From Bradyrhizobium sp. CCBAU 53340 (GTDB lineage: Bacteria; Pseudomonadota; Alphaproteobacteria; Rhizobiales; Xanthobacteraceae): 64,000 nucleotides of DNA. How positions within the stretch are numbered: the first letter of the stretch is position 1; each line of letters starts with the position of its first letter. Of this stretch, positions 58,293 to 64,000 are shown one piece after another. Below the pieces are notes generated by a model that was given only the letters and a program-made list of their open reading frames with translations, did not search any database and had not been told where the DNA came from. The stretch is from NCBI RefSeq assembly GCF_015291645.1, contig NZ_CP030055.1, positions 3,534,001 through 3,598,000 on the forward strand, given 5' to 3'. A program made the translations under genes and the position numbers.

Positions 58293-59537
58293 ATGATCTC
58301 ACTTGCCGACCTCCAGCGCCGCATTGAAGCGGGCGAGCTTTCGCCCGATGCCGCGATCGCCCAGTCGCTCGCGGCGATCGAGGCGAGGGAGAAGGACGTC
58401 CACGCGTTCGTCCGCTACGACAAATCGGCGAAGGCGCAAGGCTCGGGGCCGCTGCGCGGCATCGCGGTCGGCATCAAGGACATCATCGACACCGCCGACA
58501 TGCCGACCGAGATGGGCTCGGAGATCTATCGCGGCTGGCAGCCGCGCAGCGATGCGCCCGTGGTGATGATGCTGAAGCGGGCGGGTGCCACCATCATCGG
58601 CAAGACCACCACGACCGCTTTCGCCTCGCGCGATCCGACGGCGACGCTCAATCCGCACAATCTGGGTCACTCGCCTGGAGGTTCGTCCTCGGGCTCGGCG
58701 GCGGCCGTCGGCGCCGGCATGATCCCGCTGGCGCTGGGCACGCAGACCGGCGGTTCGGTGATCCGGCCCGCCGCCTATTGCGGTGCGGCTGCGATCAAGC
58801 CGTCGTTCCGCATGCTGCCGACGGTCGGCGTGAAATGCTATTCGTGGGCGCTCGACACGGTCGGCCTGTTCGGATCGCGCGCGGAAGATCTCGCGCGTGG
58901 ACTTCTGGGAATGACCGGCCGCACCGAATTCGCAGGCATTACGCCGGCGAAGTCGCCGCGCATCGGCGTGGTCAGGCAGGAGTTTGCCGAGGCCGTTGAG
59001 CCGGCGGCGGAAGAGGGTTTGCTGGCCGCGATCAAGGCGGCCGAGAAGGCCGGGGCCAGCGTGCAGATCATCGATCTGCCCGAAGCGGTCAAGGAAGCCT
59101 GGCGCATCCATCCCATCATCCAGGATTTCGAGGCGCATCGGGCGCTCGCCTGGGAGTTCGATCAGCGTCACGACGAGATCGCGCCGCTGCTCCGCGCCAG
59201 CCTCGATGAGACGGTCGGACTGACGCCGAAGGAATATGACGATGCCCGCCGGATTGCCCGCCGCGGCCGTCGTGAGCTCGGCGAGCTGTTCGAGGGTTTC
59301 GACGTGCTGCTGACCTATTCGGCGCCCGGCACCGCGCCGGCCAAGGAGCTCGCCTCGACCGGCTCGCCCCGCTACAACCGGCTGTGGACGCTGATGGGCA
59401 ATCCATGCGTCAACGTGCCGGTGATGAAGGTCGGGGGTCTTCCTGTTGGCGTGCAGGTGATCGCGCGCTTCGGCAATGATCCGGGCGCGCTGGCCGCGGC
59501 GTGGTTCCTGGAGAATGCGCTGGCGAAATCAGGCTAG
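58293..59537 (+). CDS. amidase (amidase signature family)
   Basis: 414 aa hydrolase with the Ser-Ser-Lys triad: K62 in [10 protein letters not shown], cis-Ser in [11 protein letters not shown] (131-133) and nucleophile S155 in [11 protein letters not shown]. Cleaves carboxamides to acids and ammonia; could be a GatA-like or aryl-amide enzyme, but the short C-terminus and lack of gatC/gatB favour a stand-alone amidase. No ribosome site is strong; AGAAGG lies nearby. Ends overlapping the convergent patatin gene. Confidence 0.9.
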   Translation: MISLADLQRRIEAGELSPDAAIAQSLAAIEAREKDVHAFVRYDKSAKAQGSGPLRGIAVGIKDIIDTADMPTEMGSEIYRGWQPRSDAPVVMMLKRAGATIIGKTTTTAFASRDPTATLNPHNLGHSPGGSSSGSAAAVGAGMIPLALGTQTGGSVIRPAAYCGAAAIKPSFRMLPTVGVKCYSWALDTVGLFGSRAEDLARGLLGMTGRTEFAGITPAKSPRIGVVRQEFAEAVEPAAEEGLLAAIKAAEKAGASVQIIDLPEAVKEAWRIHPIIQDFEAHRALAWEFDQRHDEIAPLLRASLDETVGLTPKEYDDARRIARRGRRELGELFEGFDVLLTYSAPGTAPAKELASTGSPRYNRLWTLMGNPCVNVPVMKVGGLPVGVQVIARFGNDPGALAAAWFLENALAKSG

Positions 59538-60704
59538 GGCGGGCTCGGCCGCGGGCAGGGTGCGTTGGGTCGCAATGCTATTTGCGCCGAGCCAGCGCTC
59601 GGCGGCCGCGCGGCCGCTCCGGTGCAGCAGGCGGATGAAGCCGCGACCAAGATCGGTCGATGAACGCTGCGCAAGTCCGTCAACGGAGTCTTCGGCCGCG
59701 ATCCTGGAAAGCCGGAGCGTCGGCGCTGCATGCGGTTGCGCCCATTCGATCGCCGCGATCTCGGCCTTGAGCGCGGCATTGGCGGCGATCTGGTCGAGGC
59801 GGCGGTCGATCGCGGCGAGCGTGATCGGCACGTAGCTGTCGCGGGCCGGCGTGACCTGGACCAGCAGAAGATCGGCAGTCGTCGATTCCCGTGCGAGCTT
59901 GATCAGTGGCGGATTGCCGCCAAAGCCGCCGTCCCAATAGGCCTCGCCGTCGATCTCGACGGCGCAGTGCACCAGCGGCGGGCAGGTCGAGGCCAGCGCG
60001 ACGTCGGCGGTAACAGCGTCATTGCGGAAGATCTGCTGCTGCCCGTCGCGGATCCGCGTCGCTGCGATGAGGAGTTTTGGACATTTGGGATCGCGCAAGA
60101 CCTCGAAATTGATGTCGCGCGCCAGCGCCTGGCGGAGCGGATCGAGATCAAACGGATCGAACTGGCCGGAGCGCAGCGTCGGGCCGAACGCGACGGAGCT
60201 TCCCGCCGGCGAGAAGCCGCCGATCAGCATCAGCGAGCGGAACGAAGCCTCGTGCATCAGCCGGACCCAGAACCGGTTCAGCCGGCTGCGTGCGCCTTCG
60301 CGGCCGCCTTCGGCAAAGCCGCCGGCGACCAGCAATGCATTGATGGCGCCGGCGCTGGCGCCGCTGATGGTGTCGAATTCGATGGACGGCTGTTCCAGCA
60401 GCCGCTCCAGCACGCCCCAGGTAAAGGCGGCAAAGCTGCCGCCGCCCTGTAGCGCCAGCGACAATTTTCGCGGCGGCCATTGATTGGGGCGAGTCTGTTC
60501 GATGGACGCGGCCGGCATTACGACCGGCGCAGGCGCTTGCACAATGGGAGCAGGTGGCGGCGCTGGCGGCAAAACAGGAACGGGCTTGGGCGCAGCAGGC
60601 GGCGAGGGCGCTTCCGACCAGATATTGGTGGCGAGGAGCAGGCGGCTTGCCGCAGTGCCCTGCGAGCCACCGTCATCATGCGTGCCGTCAATCTTCTCGC
60701 TCAT
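59529..60704 (-). CDS. patatin-like phospholipase
   Basis: 391 aa serine acylhydrolase. Oxyanion-hole LALQGGGSFAAFTWG, nucleophile GASAG (GISGASAGAINALL-like) and catalytic Asp in DGGFGGNPP. A Pro/Ala-rich linker (PSPPAAPKPVPVLPPAPPPA) occupies residues ~33-70 before the domain. No signal peptide. Often influences membrane lipid turnover. ATG 60704 has weak upstream signals. Convergent with the amidase gene. Confidence 0.88.
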   Translation of the reverse strand: MSEKIDGTHDDGGSQGTAASRLLLATNIWSEAPSPPAAPKPVPVLPPAPPPAPIVQAPAPVVMPAASIEQTRPNQWPPRKLSLALQGGGSFAAFTWGVLERLLEQPSIEFDTISGASAGAINALLVAGGFAEGGREGARSRLNRFWVRLMHEASFRSLMLIGGFSPAGSSVAFGPTLRSGQFDPFDLDPLRQALARDINFEVLRDPKCPKLLIAATRIRDGQQQIFRNDAVTADVALASTCPPLVHCAVEIDGEAYWDGGFGGNPPLIKLARESTTADLLLVQVTPARDSYVPITLAAIDRRLDQIAANAALKAEIAAIEWAQPHAAPTLRLSRIAAEDSVDGLAQRSSTDLGRGFIRLLHRSGRAAAERWLGANSIATQRTLPAAEPALA

Positions 60705-60873
60705 TCTGAGCAACCGCGTAACGCCATGTCCACTGTCAGGATGACAGGCATGGAACCTGACCGCCACTAGCTCCTGCGAGTCGGGTGAAAGTTGCGAACA
60801 GGATTTGGCATATAATGCGGAAGCCCTGCGGCGGTATCCGTACTTTTTTCGGTCTCGGATTCGAAAGCGCGAC

Positions 60874-61470
60874 TTAAGCCTTCTCGCCGATGCGGCCTTC
60901 TTTCCCCGATTGCAGCCGCTTGATGTTCTCGCGATGCATGTAGAACAGCAGCAGCGTCAGCACGACCGACAGCGAGGCCAGCGCGAGGTGGCCGAACCAC
61001 CACAGGAACAGCGGCGCGACGAAGGCCGCCACCAGCGCCGAAAGCGAGGAGTAGCGGGTGGTGAAGGCGGTCGCGAGCCAGATCAGGCAGAACACCAGCG
61101 CCGCCGGCCAGAACAGGCCGAGCAGGATGCCGATATAGACGGCGACGCCCTTGCCGCCTTTGAACTTCAGCCAGACCGGGAAGAGATGGCCGAGGAAGGC
61201 GCCGAGCCCCGCCAGCATCGCGGCATTGGGGCCGGCGATGTAGCCTGAGACCACCACCGCCGCGGTGCCCTTGAGCGCGTCGAGCAGCAGAGTTGCCGCG
61301 GCGAGGCCCTTGCGGCCGGTGCGCAGCACGTTGGTGGCGCCGATATTGCCGGAGCCGATCGAGCGCAGGTCCTGCGTGCCGGCGAGCCTGGTCAGGATCA
61401 GCCCGAACGGAATCGAGCCGAAGAGGTAGCCGATGATGAAGGCCACCGGCAGGAATGCATCAAACCCCAT
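60874..61470 (-). CDS. plsY: acyl-phosphate:glycerol-3-phosphate acyltransferase PlsY
   Basis: 198 aa, five-helix membrane enzyme making lysophosphatidic acid from acyl-phosphate. Motifs [35 protein letters not shown] and [19 protein letters not shown] are intact. ATG 61470 has GGAGAG upstream. It starts 36 bases after the end of the pyrC-like gene and belongs to the pyrB-pyrC-plsY-dprA order. Confidence 0.95.
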   Translation of the reverse strand: MGFDAFLPVAFIIGYLFGSIPFGLILTRLAGTQDLRSIGSGNIGATNVLRTGRKGLAAATLLLDALKGTAAVVVSGYIAGPNAAMLAGLGAFLGHLFPVWLKFKGGKGVAVYIGILLGLFWPAALVFCLIWLATAFTTRYSSLSALVAAFVAPLFLWWFGHLALASLSVVLTLLLFYMHRENIKRLQSGKEGRIGEKA

Positions 61471-61505
61471 GGCGGTCTCTCCATGGCTGACATAACCAGC
61501 GCCCA

Positions 61506-62813
61506 TTAGACATGCTCATAAACCGTTCGTCCGCCGACGATGGTCCTGATGGCGCGGCCTGTAAAGCGGGCTTCGTCGAACGGGGTGTTCTTGCAGGGTG
61601 ATTTGAGGTCGGCGGGATCGACCACCCAGGGAACATCGGGGTCGATCACGATGACGTCGGCCGGTGCGCCGTTGCGCAGGGTTCCGCCCGGCAGGCCAAG
61701 CAGCTCGGCCGGCCGGGTCGACATCGCCCGGATCAGCGTCTTGAGGCTGAGCTCGTCATTGTGGACCAGCCGCAGGCCCGCCGGCAGCATGGTCTCGAGC
61801 CCGATTGCGCCGGGAGCCGCTTCCGCGAAAGGCAGGCGCTTGACCTCGACGTCCTGCGGATTGTGGTCGGACATGATGACGTCGACGAGGCCGGAGGCGA
61901 CGGCCGCGACCATCGCGCGGCGATCGTCTTCGGTGCGCAGCGGCGGCGACACCTTCAGGAAGGAGCGGTAGGGGCCGATGTCGTTCTCGTTCAGCGCCAG
62001 ATGATTGATCGAGACCGAGGAGCTGACGGCAAGCCCGGCATCGCGGGCGCGCTTCAGGATCTCGAGCGACTCCATGCAGGACAGCGCGGCGGCGTGATAG
62101 CGGCCGCCGGTGAGCGCGACGAGACGCATGTCGCGTTCGAGGATCACGGCCTCGGCCGCCGTCGGGATGCCCATCAGGCCGAGGCGCGAGGCGAACTCGC
62201 CCTCGTTCATCACGCCTTCGCCGACCAGATCAGGATCCTCGGTGTGGTGCACGATCAGCGCGTCGAAGTCGCGGGCGTAGGTCAAGGCGCGGCGCATCAC
62301 CTGCGAATTGGTGACGCTGCGGTCGCCGTCGCTGAAGGCGACGGCACCTGCGGCCTTGAGCAGGCCGAACTCGGTCATCTCCTCGCCGCGCATGCCCTTG
62401 GTGAGTGCCGCCATCGGCTGGATGTTGACGATCGCGGTGTCGCGGGCGCGGCGCATCACGAAATCGACGGTCGCCGAATTGTCGATGACGGGCGCGGTGT
62501 CGGGCTGGCAGATGATCGTGGTGATGCCGCCGGTCGCCGCCGCCTGGCTGGCGCTCGCAAAGGTCTCGCGATGGCTGAAGCCGGGCTCGCCGACAAAGGC
62601 GCGCATGTCGATCAGGCCGGGCGCGACAATCTTGCCGGAGCAATTGACGACGTCGGTGCCTTCGGGGACGCCGGCCGCGCCAATGCCGCGGCGGGTCTCG
62701 CGGATGATGCCGTCGGCAATCAGGACGTCGCCGGGACCGTCGAAATCCCTGGAGGGATCGACGACGCGGGCGTTGGCGAGCAGGATCGGGCGGCGGTCGG
62801 TCAGCATGGGCAT
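61506..62813 (-). CDS. dihydroorotase-like protein lacking catalytic HxH (PyrX-like)
   Basis: 435 aa, amidohydrolase superfamily, colinear with type I dihydroorotase. The metal-binding segment DxHxHxREPG reads [10 protein letters not shown] (about 69-78): both His and the substrate Arg are gone. The CHVST His is replaced by ALSCMES. DHNPQD keeps one Asp. So catalysis is improbable. In Pseudomonas an inactive homologue encoded next to pyrB is needed for aspartate transcarbamoylase assembly; the same role is likely here. Starts at a TGATG overlap with pyrB. Confidence 0.85.
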   Translation of the reverse strand: MPMLTDRRPILLANARVVDPSRDFDGPGDVLIADGIIRETRRGIGAAGVPEGTDVVNCSGKIVAPGLIDMRAFVGEPGFSHRETFASASQAAATGGITTIICQPDTAPVIDNSATVDFVMRRARDTAIVNIQPMAALTKGMRGEEMTEFGLLKAAGAVAFSDGDRSVTNSQVMRRALTYARDFDALIVHHTEDPDLVGEGVMNEGEFASRLGLMGIPTAAEAVILERDMRLVALTGGRYHAAALSCMESLEILKRARDAGLAVSSSVSINHLALNENDIGPYRSFLKVSPPLRTEDDRRAMVAAVASGLVDVIMSDHNPQDVEVKRLPFAEAAPGAIGLETMLPAGLRLVHNDELSLKTLIRAMSTRPAELLGLPGGTLRNGAPADVIVIDPDVPWVVDPADLKSPCKNTPFDEARFTGRAIRTIVGGRTVYEHV

Positions 62814-63760
62814 CACGCGTTCGGCAGGTTACGGGCGAGCGCTTCCAGCACCGCCATGCGCACGGCAACCCCCATCTCCACCTGTTCGCGGATCAGGGAC
62901 TGCGCGCCATCGGCAACCGCGGTGTCGATCTCGACGCCGCGGTTCATGGGGCCGGGATGCATCACCAGCGCATCGGGCTTGGCGTAGCCTAGCTTCTTCT
63001 GGTCGAGCCCGAAATAGTGGAAGTACTCCGACGTCGACGGCACGAAGGAGCCGTTCATGCGCTCGCGCTGCAGCCGCAGCATCATCACGATGTCGGCGCC
63101 GTTCAGCCCCTCGCGCATGTCGCGCGCGACCTCGACGCCCATTCGCTCGATGCCGGGCGGCAGCAGCGTGGAGGGGCCGACGACGCGAACGCGGGCGCCC
63201 ATGGTGTTGAGCAGGATGATGTTGGAGCGGGCGACGCGCGAATGCAGCACGTCGCCGCAGATCGCCACCACGAGGCCCTCGATCCGGCCCTTGTTGCGAC
63301 GGATGGTGAGTGCATCCAGCAGCGCCTGGGTCGGATGCTCGTGCGCGCCGTCGCCGGCATTGATCACGGAACCGTCGACCTTGCGTGCCAGCAGTTCCAC
63401 CGCGCCGGAGGCGTGATGGCGCACCACCAGGATATCAGGGTGCATGGCGTTCAGCGTCATCGCGGTGTCGACCAGCGTCTCGCCCTTCTTGATGGACGAG
63501 GAGGACACCGACATGTTCATGACGTCGGCGCCTAAGCGCTTGCCCGCGAGCTCGAACGAGGACTGGGTCCGGGTAGACGCCTCGAAGAAGAGGTTTACTT
63601 GCGTCCGTCCACGCAGGACGGTGCGCTTCTTGTCAACCTGGCGGTTGAGCTCGACATATTCTTCGGACAGGTCGAGCAGGCCGGTAATGTCGGCCGCGGA
63701 AAGGCCCTCGATGCCCAGCAAATGCCGGTGGCCGAGGACGAAGGTCGATTTCGATGTCAT
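62813..63760 (-). CDS. pyrB: aspartate carbamoyltransferase catalytic chain
   Basis: 315 aa. Carbamoyl-phosphate site STRTQSSFE (residues 62-70), aspartate site [14 protein letters not shown], and [13 protein letters not shown] near the C-terminus. First committed step of pyrimidine synthesis. ATG 63760 has a poor ribosome site. The stop is shared with the start of the dihydroorotase-like gene. Likely forms a dodecamer with that protein. Confidence 0.95.
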   Translation of the reverse strand: MTSKSTFVLGHRHLLGIEGLSAADITGLLDLSEEYVELNRQVDKKRTVLRGRTQVNLFFEASTRTQSSFELAGKRLGADVMNMSVSSSSIKKGETLVDTAMTLNAMHPDILVVRHHASGAVELLARKVDGSVINAGDGAHEHPTQALLDALTIRRNKGRIEGLVVAICGDVLHSRVARSNIILLNTMGARVRVVGPSTLLPPGIERMGVEVARDMREGLNGADIVMMLRLQRERMNGSFVPSTSEYFHYFGLDQKKLGYAKPDALVMHPGPMNRGVEIDTAVADGAQSLIREQVEMGVAVRMAVLEALARNLPNA

Positions 63761-63865
63761 TAAAGCGAGAGCTATAGGCGCGGATGGCGGGGGGAGCAAG
63801 GGCCAATGCCGGGGCGGGGAGTTATCCCCTGATCTGTCTTAATGCGGCCGTGGCGTGACCTCTCG

Positions 63866-63995
63866 GTCATGCCCGGACTTGTCCCGCCTGCGCAGCCGAA
63901 GCCGCCTCGGCGAGGCGAAGGCCCGGGCATCCGCGATCTTCGTTCGCATTTGACGTAAAAGGGCCGCGGATGGCCGGGACAAGCCCGGCCATGAC
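63866..63995. repeat. large inverted repeat at the window end (family 4)
   Basis: Outer arms GTCATGCCCGGACTTGTCCCG and CCGGGACAAGCCCGGCCATGAC separated by a GC-rich middle. Typical of the Bradyrhizobium/Rhodopseudomonas dispersed repeat type. The rest of 63761-64000 has no gene. Confidence 0.65.
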
Positions 63996-64000
63996 GACTG

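Noticed and set aside
1..64000. tRNA, rRNA, CRISPR arrays, prophage or complete insertion sequences
   Set aside because: Looked for cloverleaf ends, regularly spaced repeats and transposase motifs (DDE, HTH_Tnp); none convincing.

Overview
The window is GC-rich chromosomal DNA from an alphaproteobacterium. Gene content and order point to Bradyrhizobium or a close Nitrobacteraceae relative. The signs are phasin control by PhaR-like sites, a divK-pleD pair, clpS-clpA, an EipB-like envelope protein, DUF983/DUF3572 proteins, an aldoxime dehydratase-nitrilase pair, and intergenic repeats of the kind that litter Bradyrhizobium genomes. I see no rRNA, tRNA, CRISPR array, phage block or complete insertion sequence. 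The genus assignment is inference from remembered family resemblance; no search was run.

Layout. 1-7.0 kb: the 5' part of a D,D-carboxypeptidase, a phasin, a Tad-type pilus vWA protein, clpS-clpA and a lipoprotein. 7.1-12.5 kb: an MFS pump, a small membrane protein with a cytochrome c, then an AraC regulator divergent from a nitrilase-aldoxime dehydratase operon. 12.5-20.6 kb: a HAD phosphatase, lytic transglycosylase, AzlC/AzlD, TrmO-like protein, a ridA-GDPD-acetyltransferase-HIT run on the minus strand, EipB-like protein and a second RidA. 20.6-23.6 kb: a sterol-desaturase-like enzyme and an MFS transporter between two direct copies of a ~149-bp repeat. 23.7-29.4 kb: accessory genes, including MerR with an NTF2-like protein, a broken gene, AraC with nitroreductase, AhpD-like protein and azoreductase, DUF3788, an ACT_3 protein and a 51-aa ORF. 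29.4-33.3 kb: DNA polymerase IV with DUF3572, then divK-pleD. 33.4-38.8 kb: a TetR-MFS pair with twin operators, an ammonium transporter, and a two-gene DUF6745 module.

38.8-64 kb: the minus strand carries pyrB, a degenerate pyrC, plsY, dprA, topA, rnr, a DUF983 gene, a NUDIX gene and rpmG in that order. I recall this as a conserved alphaproteobacterial core order. Here it is split by inserted accessory genes: amidase/patatin, azoreductase/HxlR, SDR/HxlR, a class III cyclase, an M20 peptidase, an LLM monooxygenase and others. The 39.3-41.7 kb stretch adds a TPR protein and several extragenic palindromes.

Most distinctive points: (i) the DUF6745 two-gene module; (ii) a dihydroorotase-like protein downstream of pyrB that has lost its metal-binding HxH motif; (iii) five GANTC sites in 121 bp ahead of divK; (iv) readable regulatory architectures (PhaR-like phasin promoter, 19-bp-spacer MerR promoter, twin TetR operators, long HxlR/SDR inverted repeat); (v) the 3' remnant of a second NUDIX gene next to the intact one.
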